A stretch of 64,000 nucleotides of DNA, taken from positions 8,027,256-8,091,255 of the forward strand of contig NC_133954.1 in assembly GCF_031877795.1 (NCBI RefSeq), in the 5' to 3' direction. The position numbers were made by a program, and so were the translations under genes. How positions within the stretch are numbered: position 1 is the first letter of the stretch; each line of letters opens with the position of its first letter. Of the stretch, positions 13,443-24,416 are shown piece after piece. Source of the stretch: Strix aluco. Lineage: Eukaryota; Chordata; Aves; Strigiformes; Strigidae. The notes under the pieces are model-generated. The model ran no database searches. It had not been told where the DNA came from and was given only the letters and a program-made list of their open reading frames with translations.

Positions 13443-14717
13443 GTTTTAGAGGGGAAGGTAAATTTTAGAGTTGCTGTCTGCTCCCCAACAAAGTGGAGGT
13501 GCTGGGTGTGGAGGTGGGAAACTCTCTGCTCTGTGCAAAAGGCGCCTTCGCTTTGCTCTGCTGCTTTTGCTGGAAACCTGGGGGTTGGTTAGGCGTGTAA
13601 AATGGTTTGGGGATTGTCCTGCGGGCATTTGGGTTTATTTCTTAAAATATGGGTTCGTTTATCTGTTTATCTGGGGATGTTACGTTTTATCAGAAAAATC
13701 GACTATTCACCTTAAAGTACCTGAAAAATCTCGGGGCATTCTGTGTCCAGGAAAACTATGGGACATTCATTCTTGGCCGTAATTTTTTTTTTTTTTTGGT
13801 TAGGAAAAATTCAGGAGTTTGTGAAATATATTTAAGATATTTTTCAGGAACTTTAATGTAGGGAAAACGCAGCTTTTCTCCGATAACCTCTCTGCTGTGG
13901 CATTTAAACGCAATTAATTCGGGAGATACTTGACCAAAATATGTTCTGCCTTTTGAAATACAAAAAGAAAAAAAAAAGGGGGGGGGGGGGGAAGAAGATG
14001 CTATACTTTTAATCTCTTGGGCAACTGTAATTTTAAACGAAATCTCAACATGATGCTACCCTCATTAGTTCCGAATGAAGGTTCATTACCTAGACAGTAT
14101 GAATATTTTATTGCTTTATATCCCTTTTTCGGAAATGAAACGCCTTTGATCTTTTTCTCGGGTTGTAAAAAGAATTGCCTGTCATTAAAAAAAAAACCTG
14201 TCGTCCCATCTGCCTTTACATTCTGTATTTCTTTTCATCTGTTTCTTTCTTTTTTTTATAATTTATCCGCACACGCACGTATAAACCCAAACCTTGGTTG
14301 ACCTCCAAGAACGAAAAATGGATGAAATCTTGGCGCTGCGTATCGGAGAATAATTACGAGGGTTTCAGGATGGAGGGGGACGGAGCTATGGCATTTTGCT
14401 TTTAAGCGACGATTATTTGGATTCGAGTCTCGTTGTGCGTCTATACTTATATATTCAGTCCGGGAGTTGATTTTTTTTAACACAGCCATAAACCAATGTG
14501 TAAGGTAGGGAGGAAAAGGTAGAAAAGTTCTAGTTTTTCTGATCTAGTGTCAGCTATTCGGACACTCGGTGCTTTAATTAATCGTCTTTCCTCTGAAGAG
14601 TGAAGCTTTTTAACCATCTTTACCTATAGATTAATTCTTGATCTCTCGAGTCACAAAACTTTACCCCCCTGCCCCAGAAGATAATTATGGCGGTAGGCGA
14701 AGATCTCTGACCAAGGA

Positions 14718-14828
14718 GGATGCATCTGTCTTCTATATGTACCCTGTAGATCCGAATTTGTGTAAAGGAAGTTGGGTCACAAATTCGTATCTAGGGGAAT
14801 ATGTAGTTGACACAAACACTACAGGTCA
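14718..14828 (+). ncRNA. MIR10A: miR-10a precursor hairpin
   Basis: The 5' arm at 14740-14762 begins TACCCTGTAGATCCGAATTT, the miR-10a-5p sequence. The 3' arm at 14780-14801 begins CAAATTCGTATCTAGGGG, the miR-10a-3p sequence. The arms pair across a short loop at 14763-14779, and the flanks (ATCTGTCTTCTAT on the left, ATGTAGTTGACAC on the right) also pair as in the vertebrate pri-miRNA. GAT*CC*G in the 5p arm distinguishes miR-10a from miR-10b, which has AACCG. It sits 1.3 kb upstream of HOXB4, its conserved position. miR-10 is transcribed with the HOXB genes and represses HOX transcripts including group 3 genes. The seed complement ACAGGGTA occurs in the HOXB3 3'UTR in this window. Confidence 0.98.
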
Positions 14829-16153
14829 CAATCCCAGGAGGCATTAAAAACAAAACCCAAAAAAGCCACCCACCCCCCCCCCCCGAACCCTAAATAAAAG
14901 GGTGAAAACGAGATCTTAACCAGAAATCCGTTTTATAGCTGAAAAGAAATACTTTGGATTTGACCTTAGCTCAACTCCAGCGCTCCTGCGATAAACTTTA
15001 TCATCACTTCGAGATAAAATCTGAGCTGCGAAGGCGGGGGGGGGGGGGGGAGGGGGGGGTCAGGGGCGTTATTACTGCGATTTGAGAGCCAGGATCCCAC
15101 TAGTGCTTTAGTTTGTGTAATCTCAGCACTGACACCGAAAAAAATATATATATAAATTATTGCTTTCTTCCCTGCCGCTCGTGAGGAGCTTATTGCGCGT
15201 TTTCAGGTTTAAAACACGAATTTGAGGAATTAGGGGCGGCTTTTGAAAGGCTGCTGGTTCGCTCTGGCTTTTCAAGGGTCTTTATTAGAAGAAGGGCGAG
15301 GCGAAGATGCATTAGGACTTGGGCTAATTCGCTTTTGTAATTGTTCATCAAGTCCTTGATTTCTTGCTTGGAGGACGGGCTCCTTTTTCCAGCGGTGCGT
15401 GGGAAAACAGTCAATCTCAGAGCACAGCTAAATGTGATTTAGGAGAGCGGGTACCCCGAATTAGCTGATGAATTTCTTATCGATCCCAAACAAGCCCTAT
15501 TCATCTCTGCCAGGCTCGGGGCGCAATGTCCCTTCCCGTATCACCTTAGCAGGGAATGAGATGCGACCACCACCCGTGGGGACCGCCATGGATCATGTGC
15601 CGGGGCAGCGGCCCTGAGCCGCAGCCGCCAACCCCCGGAAAAAAAAAAAAAAAAAAAAAAAAATTCATTTTTTTACCCTCTATTTTAATTTTTTTTTTTT
15701 TTTTTTTTGCTTTTCGGGGGGATTTTTATTTTTCCCACCCCCCCTTTCCCTCCGTTCCCCTCCGCCCCGAGCCAGGACACACCCCCGAGGGGTGTGGGCC
15801 GGGCGGGGGGGGGTTGTGCGGCGAGGAGGGGGGGTCCGGTTCTCGCCCACGGGGCGCTGCGGAGCCCGGGGCCGGCGGGGCCCGGTGGCGGCCGGGGGGG
15901 AGCGGGCGCCCCCGGCCGCCTCCCCGGGGATGCTGGGGGCCCCGGGAGAGCCCGGGCTGGGCAGATTTCCTTATCCGGGGATCGCAGGGCACCTCGCCAT
16001 TGGCCCGCGCTGTCACATGGACTCCAACTTTGTTCACTTGACAGTAAGTAGGAGGGTTTCACGAAACAGGAAAACGAGTAAAGGGGGGGACAGGAATAAA
16101 TTTTAGGAGAGATATATATTTTTTTTTTTCGTGTGTGCAATTCTAAGAAATTA
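14829..16153 (+). promoter_or_regulatory. HOXB4: HOXB4 upstream region and promoter
   Basis: This separates miR-10a from the HOXB4 start codon. It contains C- and G-tracts (14871-14884, 15038-15060), a complex block at 15100-15560, poly-A and poly-T tracts (15640-15710) and a CpG-dense block at about 15750-15960. The promoter-proximal signature is CCATTGG (inverted CCAAT box, 15997-16003) followed by CACATG (16014-16019), about 135 bp upstream of the ATG. HOXB4 promoters are known to use NF-Y and USF through such sites. No clear TATA box is placed well; the TATATATT near 16112 is too close to the ATG. The transcription start is probably between 16030 and 16100. Confidence 0.55.
15997..16019 (+). 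promoter_or_regulatory. HOXB4: HOXB4 promoter NF-Y/USF-like module
   Basis: CCATTGG, the reverse complement of a CCAAT box, lies 10 bp before CACATG, a USF-type E-box variant. The same order with a similar gap occurs in front of HOXB2 and HOXB1 in this window. NF-Y and USF regulation of HOXB4 is established in haematopoietic cells. Occupancy here is inferred. Confidence 0.6.
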
Positions 16154-16574
16154 ATGGCCATGAGCTCGTTTTTGATCAACTCCAACTATGTGGACCCCAA
16201 GTTCCCACCCTGTGAAGAGTATTCCCACAGCGATTACCTTCCCAATCACTCGCCGGAATATTACAGCAGCCAGAGGCGAGAGAGCACTTTCCAACATGAA
16301 GCGATGTACCAGCCGCGGTCAGCCTGCAAGGAGCAGCTCTACTCGTCCTGTCAGAGCTCCGGCCACCAAGCAGCGGTGTTATCCCCCCGGGGTCATGTCC
16401 ATCCTCCGGCCGGACTGCAGAGCCACCTCTCTGAGCCAAACCATCCCTGCGAGCCGGTCACCCCCAGCCCACCACCCTCCTGCAGCCAAAACTCTCTGAA
16501 CCAAAGCCCTTCCAATTCCTCTTGCAAAGAGCCGGTAGTTTACCCCTGGATGAAAAAAGTCCATGTAAGCACGG
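16154..16574 (+). CDS. HOXB4: HOXB4 exon 1
   Basis: Codes residues 1-140 of a paralogue-group-4 HOX transcription factor that patterns hindbrain and anterior trunk and supports haematopoietic progenitors. The start is the ATG giving MAMSSFLINSNYVDPKFPPC, the conserved group-4 N-terminus. A second in-frame ATG at 16160 has the better -3 base (G). Downstream are a Pro/Ser-rich stretch (residues about 80-125) and the hexapeptide YPWM at residues 130-133, which contacts PBX. The exon ends after one base of codon 141 at the donor G|GTAAGT, which is strong. Spliced to exon 2 at 17347, it restores [17 protein letters not shown]. The full protein is 245 aa, usual for sauropsid HOXB4. Place after miR-10a and the lack of a Gly/Pro-rich expansion fit HOXB4. 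Confidence 0.97.
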
Positions 16575-17346
16575 GTAAGTGAACTAAAGTGGCTTTGCTT
16601 TATACTAAGTAGCACCTCAAAGTCTTGTAGAAATCTTATTGCACCAGTTGTAAAATAACCATTCGTGGAGATTTACGATCGCCTGTTTGCAGAGCGGTAT
16701 AATTACATCCTCCATAAATTTTTATTGCTCTGCTTGGCCATGTGCCTTTGAAGTCTCTGTTACCATCCTCCTCCAATTTCTTGCAGGCTACTTTTTTTAT
16801 GGCTGTTGAATCTTCATAAGTTAAGTTTTATGTTTTCGTAATTTGTATTTAAGTGGCGGGTTGAGTAAACTTTTACTATTTTCCCTTCCCTCCCCCCCCC
16901 CCTTTTTTTTAAAAAGCGTGATATTTAATAAAAAGGAGTGTCTGTGTTTGCCTGTTTGCATGTGTGTAGGGGGAACTTTAAAGATTTGGGGATACTAGAG
17001 TGATGCTCAAGCAGAGGTGTGTATTTATCTGGGTATATACACATGTAGAGGGCATGGAAAATGTGTCTGGGGGACCTTATAAAAACGTTTAGACAGGAAT
17101 ACACGTCAAGCAACGAGGATGGAGGTGGAGATTTGGAGATAGGTTCTGGGTATATTTTTAGAAGGTCTGCGGTGTATTTTTTTGAGTATATCCCCCCACC
17201 AAAAGAATGTGTGATGCTTTTTTGGGGGAAAGGACCCATTAAAGGAACAGCTCAGTAATTCTTCTTCTGCTCTTTTTTTTTTCCCTCCTTTTTTTTTTTT
17301 TTTTTTTTTTCCCCCTTTTTCTTTTTCCTCCTTTGTGTTTGTTCAG
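16575..17346 (+). other. HOXB4: HOXB4 intron 1
   Basis: A 772-bp phase-1 intron with donor GTAAGT and an acceptor after a long pyrimidine tract (17270-17346). A complex AT-rich stretch at about 16660-16830, with TAATTACAT and CCATAAATTTTTATTG, resembles a homeodomain-responsive intronic enhancer. Such elements are known in the group-4 intron of vertebrates. That assignment is inferred. Confidence 0.8.
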
Positions 17347-17663
17347 TAAACCCCAATTACTCAGGAGGGGAACCGAAACGCTCCCGCACAGCCTACACCA
17401 GGCAGCAAGTCCTGGAGCTGGAGAAGGAATTTCACTATAACCGCTATCTCACCCGGAGGCGCAGGGTCGAGATCGCCCACTCCCTCTGCCTCTCCGAGCG
17501 CCAGATCAAAATCTGGTTCCAGAACAGGAGGATGAAATGGAAAAAAGATCACAAGTTACCAAATACCAAGATCAGGTCTAATTCTTCCAGCTCCTCTGCC
17601 AGCCTGCAGATCCCCCAAGGAGGATCTCAAAACCGATCCCATGGACCAGCCACCAGCCTATAA
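17347..17663 (+). CDS. HOXB4: HOXB4 exon 2: homeodomain and C-terminus
   Basis: Codes residues 141-245. The homeodomain spans residues 150-209, with [20 protein letters not shown] in the arm and helix 1 and [20 protein letters not shown] at and after helix 3; Gln50 and Asn51 of the homeodomain are intact. [12 protein letters not shown] and [10 protein letters not shown] are group-4 hallmarks. The tail is Ser-rich and ends RSHGPATSL before TAA at 17661-17663. The exon starts after the AG at 17345-17346, where TA completes a GTA (Val) codon. Confidence 0.97.
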
Positions 17664-18800
17664 CTATTCCGTGGATGGATGGAGTGTGCGTGTTTGTGGG
17701 TGTGAGTTTGTGTGTGTGTAGGGAACACATGATTTTTTTTTTTTTTTTTTTTCAAATGCTCCAAGAAACGAGGGAAGGAGGGGTGCTCTTTATTTATAGG
17801 GGGAACAGAGGGAGACTCAGCTGCAACAAAGCAGAGCTGTGCTGTTGTGCCTCTCTTCCATTAAAAGAAGGCTGTAGATCGTAGTTTTCAGATTTGGCTA
17901 AGATGGATCCTTGTTTCATCTTTAATCACGCCAAGCTCTGCCCCATTTGTCATGTTTACTCTCCCGTACAAAGGATGGACCTTATGTCTGCTATTACCTC
18001 GACAACCAGCGCTCACTTTAATAAATGAGGCTCAGTTTCTTCAAGACGAACTGGATTTTCTCCCCCCCCCCCCCCTTTTTTTTTCCCCTCCTCTTTTTCT
18101 TTTCTCGCCTACCAGCCACAAACGGAAAGTTTCTGTCCCGCCACCCCAAAGCTGCGGCGGTTCTAGCACAACCCTGCGATGGAGAAAAAACCCCAACAAA
18201 TACAACCAAAATCCCCGCCGGACACGGACCGTGGGGAGCGGGGGGGTCTCGGACACAGCCGCTGGTCGTCCGTGGGAGTGGGGGGAACACCCTGAAAAAA
18301 AAAAAAAGAAAATTAGGTCAAGTGGGTGGTGGACAAAGAAAGCAAGAGGATGGAGAGTGATGTAGGATCCCCCCCCCCCGCCATTTTTTTGCGTCCAGCA
18401 GGTTAATTGTGAGTCTGAGAATGGGGGGGGGGGGGGGGGGAAACAAGGGGTTTAGGTTAGAAACTGGGTGATAACGAGTGGCACCTGGGTGCACCCCCGC
18501 AGCCCAGGGTGAGGGGTGGGGAGAGGGGGGGAAGCTCCTCTCCCGCTGTCTGGCCCAGTTTTGTACTGAAAATGTGAATTTCGGGCGGAGGGGTGAGGAC
18601 TCGCCCTTCTTGGGGTGAGCACGGGGGGGGGGGGGGGGCAGGGGTTTGGCGAGGCTCCCCCCGACACCCCGCCCGGCCCGGCCGCCCCCACCCCCTCCCT
18701 TTGTCCTTCGGGATGTCCAGGATTACCTGTAAATAGCAGAGAAAAGGAACAACAACGACAAAAAACCGCAATTGGAAATAAATTTTTTCATTGTGAATCT
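17664..18800 (+). other. HOXB4: HOXB4 3' untranslated region (end uncertain)
   Basis: Sequence after the HOXB4 stop. Candidate AATAAA signals lie at 18020-18025 and 18777-18782, with another at 19731-19736. The region between is rich in C-, G- and A-homopolymers (18060-18085, 18361-18445, 18620-18640), which makes its end hard to place. The 18777 signal is followed by GT- and T-rich sequence and would give a 3'UTR of about 1.1 kb. No coding sequence is seen. Confidence 0.4.
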
Positions 18801-21147
18801 GACCCTGTGTGGTTTTTCGGAGGGGGGGGTGGGGTGGGTGTGGGGGTGTTGTCTTTTTGTTCTGCTGAGAAAAAAATATCTATTTTAAAGAAATTAATTA
18901 AACAGCACGTTTCTTTTTTACAGGGATTTCTGTTGTCAGTGGCACAGGCTCGACTCCCTAATGAAAACAAAAGATGTTTGACTAGGGTATATCAGCCTTA
19001 AGTACTGCTAAGACTTACATATTATGATTTATTTGTTCTAAGCATATATTAATATGCTCTTCCCAAACTGCTCTCAGACAAAACAGAGGTAGTCATTAGC
19101 GCTTTGCTTTGCTGTAAGGAACGGATGTAGCGTTGTATTTCTCTAGAGAGACTTCTCGATTAAAAAAAAAAAAAAAATCTCCTTCTCCAAGGTAGTTAAT
19201 GCATTAATGAGTCTAATTTTTGCACAGATGTTTCTCGGTGTTTGCAGGTTTTCTGTGTATTTTTATATTACAAAGGAGCTGGCTCCTGCGATAGCTCATA
19301 GCCTGACAAGCAAATAGATAATCAAGAAGACAAATGGCTTCTTTTGTGAGCCGCAGCTCTTGTATTAATTTTCATTTTCTTTCTCATAGAAAGTATCGAA
19401 AATACTGTTCAGGACAAAATAACATTCCAGTTCTAAGTTACAAATATATAAAAAAAATACTATTGTGAGCAGGGGGGTTCGCAGGGGGAGGAAGCCTCCG
19501 CACCAGCTGAAGAAAATAATAATTTTCTTATACTCGCTTCTAAAAAAAAAATAAAAAAATTGCTTTTGCTTATTCGTTCAATGTTCACGAAATTCTCCGA
19601 GACCCCCCATCAGGACCGAAATATTCCCTCGCATTATTCAGAAACAAAGGCAGGGCTTCAAATATTTAAAGCTAGAGTGTTTATGTGTTATTCCTTTACT
19701 TGTAGTAAGTCACGGCACGACCACCTTGCAAATAAAGTGTCCCCAAAAGTCTCCCTGCCCCCAGCTCAAACAAAGGGCCGTTAGATTTTTCTTTCTATTG
19801 ACATTTTAATACTTTAAAATAATATTAATGTAGTCACATGGTACAGATCTGTTACACTCTCTGATGTAGAAGAAATGGATTTATGGATGTATTTTTGGTT
19901 AACTATCCCATTTTTAGAGGTAGCAACTGCAAACCTTTAAAGTTTCTTTTTTTTTTTTTTTTTTTTTCCCCAGGAAGGGTGGCAAGGGCTGTATTTTATT
20001 GTAATGCCTGAGGTTGGGTGTTTTGTTGTTGTTGCATTTTATTTTACTGTTTCTCTCTTTGATCTGCTGGGGTTGTAAAGAGGGTGTTATTTTCAAGATA
20101 GGGCTTCTAAGAATGGCAAAAAATCGTCCTTTTTTTTTTTTTTTTTTTTTTAAAAAAAAGCATATGCTTCCAGGAATGCGGGGTCTATAGAAGCAAATCA
20201 AAGCTGGAAAGTATGAATAGAATAGAAGGGGGAGAAAAGAAGATTTCTATAGGACCTAAAAGTTCACAGCCATTATAAGCAGACAGAAGCCAAGAAAAAT
20301 GCGAGAATTATACAGAAAATCATTAATCACTTCTTTTCTTTAAATACTTATCCTTTTCCCATTGTTATTCAACAGCAAATCTCCGCAGACCGTCTGTTGG
20401 GAAAAAAGCACCCGGAGTCCTACAAGAATCTTCAGGGGAAATAATAATATTAATAATAAAATCTGGATCGTAAAGGTGAAAGCTTTATTTTTGGGGGAGA
20501 AAAACAAAACCAAACCCCCCCCCCAAGCCACCCCCTCCCCCAGACCTCTCACTTTGGAAGAAACCACCCAAACCATGAGGGCCGTCTCTGGGGCGTTGGA
20601 AAAAGGATGTGGGAGCGAACCAGGTAACAGAGCTGCTCTCTTGGCATGCATTTCTGATCGGTTTATTGCCTCCTTTCACGAGAAAGCTGGGGGAAAGCAA
20701 AAGAAAAAAAAAAGATAAACTTAAAAAAAAAAAAAGGGCAGAAAGAAAAACAACGTGAATTCTTGTGCGGGGTTTTCCTTCTGTTTTCTCGTTTTATTTT
20801 GACGGAGGGGAGCGAGGGGAGCGGGCAGAGAAAGTTTGCAGGAGGGTTACTTGTGGTGAGAGGTGGTTTGGTTGAGGTTTTTTTTTCCCTTCCTCGATTT
20901 GGGGGTGTGCGTGTTTGGGGCTCGGCCCTGCGGAGCTTTGCTGCGGGACCCCGGGCAGGGCGGCGGGGAGGCGGCGGGGCCCCTCGGGTTGGGGTTTGAG
21001 GGGGTTATCCCGCTTGGTTCTTTTTTTATTATTCTTATATTTTCTATTTTTTTTTTTCCTTTTAAAAATCTGTTTTCCGAGCAAGATCTCTCTCTGCCCT
21101 TGTCATGGGCCGGTTTGGAGATGGATTGTCCCAAAGGGAACTGAGCG

Positions 21148-21245
21148 CCGGGGGTGCGGGTGTCCTGGGGGGTGCGGGTGTCGAGGAGTGCGGGTGTCCC
21201 GGGGGTGTCTATGCCCCACGAGTGGCCGTGTCCCGGGGGTGCTGG
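21148..21245. repeat. G-rich degenerate minisatellite
   Basis: Short units of the form GGGTGCGGGTGTCC recur with variation several times. GC-rich minisatellites of this type are common on bird microchromosomes. It is not coding. Confidence 0.6.
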
Positions 21246-21417
21246 CGATCCAGGGGGTTGCTGCCCCGTCCCGGGAGCGGTGCGGCAATACGGTGACGAA
21301 GGAAAAGGGTGAAAATTGGGGAGACAAACTCCAGCGCTGAGAAGCCCCGCTCGGGGGATAGAGTTCACGCAGAGGACACGTTTTCTAGGCGATTAGCTGG
21401 GTATTCCAGCCGGGGAC

Positions 21418-21440
21418 TGACCTCGCAAACCCCTTGACCT
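21418..21440 (-). promoter_or_regulatory. Two perfect AGGTCA half-sites in tandem, 3.8 kb 3' of HOXB4
   Basis: TGACCT occurs at 21418-21423 and 21435-21440, so the minus strand carries two perfect AGGTCA half-sites in direct repeat with an 11-bp spacer. The position is close to where the early neural enhancer RARE lies 3' of mammalian HOXB4. DR11 is not a standard retinoid arrangement, so function is uncertain. Confidence 0.3.
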
Positions 21441-24207
21441 CTCCGAGGCTGGACATTGTGCTGGGCAACAGCTCAGCCCGCAGTTCAGCAAAACTTTGCG
21501 TGTGCGGGGTCCCGCCGGCCCTCACCGCGGTTTTGGGCCGTGGGAGTGAGGAACCAGCACCGGGAGGAAAAGGTGGGGGAAGAAAGCGGAGAAGGGACTT
21601 CGGAGTGGGTTTATTTCTGCTTTCTGGCGGTTTAATCGTTCTGTTTCCGAGCCCGGGCCCGGCAGACGCTTTCCCCTCTGATTTCACTTCAAACCCCTCG
21701 GTGTTGGCTTCTTTGTAAGAAAGAAAGAGGAGAGAGAGGGAGAGGCCGGGGGACCTGCAGCGCTTTGCCTTTGCAGAGCAGACTGCTTGCTTTACAAAAA
21801 TAATTTGGGGAAAAAAGGAGCGAAGCCCCCAGGCCGCCCCGCTCTTCCCCCGTCCCGCGTCTCATCTCGCTTCTTATTTTCAGAAATTCCTTTGTTTCCG
21901 AGAGTCCCTCTTCATCCTCCCTCCCCCCCCCTCTCCCCCCGCACCTCCTCCCACTTCGCCCCTGTCCACGGCGCTCTCAAAAGCCTCTCTGTGCCCAGCT
22001 GCCTGCTGCCGGCGCAGAGCTGCGCGGAGAGACGCGGAGAGGCGCGGAGAGGCGCGGGGGATGCCACCGGGCCGAGAGACGCTCGGGCGGTCTCTCCCTG
22101 AGACCCCTGAACCGGGACCCCCATCCCAGACCCTCCAAGTACCCGTCCCGGCCGGGATGCTGAATCCTTTTGTTACCTCTTGGTCCCAAAATTGGACAAA
22201 AAAAAAGGATTCTTGTGTGAGAAAAACCCCACGGAGGTGTAGTTACTGGAGAGAAGGGGTATAGAGGAAGTAAAAATAAATATATACGTGTATATCTATA
22301 TATGAACGGATATGAGGCGGGGGTGGGGGGGTGTTTCTGCCCGGTATAGGGCCCGGGGAGTGGGGGGGGGGGTCGTGCCGCCCCAGTATAGCGCTGGGTC
22401 TCTTTAAAGGCGGCCGGGCTTGGCGAGCGGGTTGGGAGTTTCTCAGCCCCGGTGACAGATTTATGATCCGCAATAAGAACGGCGTGTTTAAATCCGTAAA
22501 TCAATCTCGCTTTCTCACTATATAAACGTTCATTTTATCTTTAGAAAGAAACCGGCTTTGATCACGGCACCTCGGAGGGCGAAGCCGCTCTTTATGGCCG
22601 CGTTTCCGACCCTTTGAACTGGGGGCACTAAAAACACCCGAAATGGGGGCTTCTTTTGCATGAAACAAACCCAAAAATGCCAGCGGAGGTGCAGAGGGAG
22701 GTATCTGCCCCGTTTGCTGCCTGGGATGGCTCTGTTCGGGTTTTTTTCCCCTCTTTCTTTTTTTTTTTTAAATTTATTTACCCGGCTTCATTCACAGGGG
22801 CACTTCGTTTTATGACTAAGGAAAAAAAAAAAAAAAAGAAAGAAGTGGTCGTGTGAAGCGAAAGTTGCGGCTTCTGAATTGACCTGAAGTTCCCATAACC
22901 CCCCCACGAAGTTTCCTCCCTCATGCCCCCCCCCCCCGCCCCCCGCAAGCGACGGGAGCTCCTTTTAATCGGATTTTTCCCCCGCTTCCTCCCACACCTT
23001 GACCAAACGTCTCTCTTCCGACAACCACTTTCACTCGATAAAATCGATTCAGAAATAATCGAGGGCTTTTGAAAATGAAGCGCTTCCCTGCTCGCTCCTT
23101 CCTGGCCGGGGGGAGCTCAGACTCCCCCCCAGCCCCCCAGCCTCGGCTGTAAAGGGGGGAAAACTCCGCTTTTAGGCTTTTAAAATTATTTTTTTACGTA
23201 TAACAGAAGCTCCCTCCAGGCTTTACCCGTGGAGGGGGGGAGGAATTTTGGTTCCCGGCGCAGCCTCCCCGGGTGGGGGTGTAGGGATGCTGGGGGGCGG
23301 GGGGGGGGGGATGCTCTGCCCTGGGCTCCCCCCCCGCGGCACTGGGAGACCCGGGGGCACTGGGACACGGTCCTGAGGCTTTCAGGCTCTACTTGCTGCC
23401 TTTTCTCGAGTGACAGTTTCTCCCCCCCCCCCCCCCGCCCCCGCCGTGGACGTGGGGAGCCGGCGGGGCTGCCCCTTGGCTGCCCGCACGGTGCAGGCAG
23501 CGCTGTGCCAGGGCAGCGCGCGCCCGGCTGCCTGCTCGGCGGCTGCTCCGCGGCCTTTCCCAGCGGCTCCCTTTGTTGCTCTTTTTTTTTTTTTTTTTTT
23601 TTTCTTTCCAGAATCCTTGTACTTGGCAGCTCTCTTCAGAGTCAAAATTTGATTTTTTTTTTTTTTTAAATGCAATAAAGGCTGGCCAAACAATAACAGC
23701 AGCAGGGAGAAAAGGCCTGGAAGTGAGGCGAAGGGAGGGCTGAACTCTTTAAAAGCAGGAGTATAAATATTCTCAGCTGGTTTAGCCTCTAAAACAGTTT
23801 GTGTTATTCAGTATAAGATTGTAATAAAAATCTCAGTGTGGAGAGAAAAAAAAAAAAAAAAAGGCAAAATGCACGATGTGGCTTAGCTGAACCAAGGTCC
23901 AGCAAAGCCAACCTCCAGGAAAGATTTAGAGAAGGGCTGAAATGCTCTCAACTCCAGGCAGGAGGGGAAATAAACCTAAAATCGTGCCCTTTAGTAGAGA
24001 AGTGGCTCGGAGGTGGGTGCCCTCTGCACATCCTCACCCCCCGCTGGCACGGCCGTGCCAGGCAGCCGGCCCTGGGGAGGGGGCAGCGCTGTCCATCTAG
24101 AAAAGCTTCGTTCAGTTCGAAACTTCTTTAAAAAAATACTGTTCCGGTGGAAGGTCACAGTGGTCCTTTGAGTATGAAACTGAGAGACCCCCTTCCCCCT
24201 TCCCCAT

Positions 24208-24232
24208 CACGTGATTCATTAAATAATTAATG
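24208..24232 (+). promoter_or_regulatory. E-box followed by homeodomain-type sites
   Basis: CACGTG at 24208-24213 is followed directly by ATTCATTAAATAATTAATG, which contains several overlapping TAAT/ATTA cores. Comparable CACGTG plus AT-rich pairs occur at 33083 and 37317. It could be a promoter or enhancer of a long HOXB3 transcript. Inference only. Confidence 0.3.
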
Positions 24233-24339
24233 CAGAGGTTGCAGAATAGATATGTATTCGTCAGGAAAATCGCAGACATGGTCTCCTTGTGTCTGACGTG
24301 AAATTCAACTGTCCTTTAAAAAACAAGCCTATAGCTGAG

Positions 24340-24416
24340 GAAAAAAAAGAGAGAAAGAGCGAGAGGGAGAGAGAGAAAGAGGGGGAGAGGAGGAGAGAGG
24401 GAGAGGGAGAGGAGTC
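24340..24416. repeat. (GA)n-rich low-complexity tract
   Basis: Nearly pure purine sequence of GAGA and GGGAGA units. No gene. Confidence 0.75.

Larger units (their letters stand above)
9593..14717. other. Intergenic region upstream of miR-10a and HOXB4
   Basis: No protein-coding gene is visible. The region holds a GA-rich tract (9627-9690), a poly-A run (10052-10082), a complex AT-rich block at 10200-11060 with many TAAT and ATTA cores, a GC-rich CpG-dense block at about 11580-12200 containing the DR5 element, G- and C-tracts at 12760-13010, paired TTTTATGGCAG motifs at 13379-13442, and a further complex block at 13640-14640. The complex blocks are the best candidates for conserved HOXB4/HOXB5 enhancers. 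The primary miR-10a transcript must start somewhere upstream of 14.72 kb, but I cannot place its start. Confidence 0.55.

Noticed and set aside
16133-16153. In-frame extension of HOXB4 upstream of its ATG
   Set aside because: It would need a GTG start; the ATG at 16154 gives the conserved MAMSSFLINS N-terminus.
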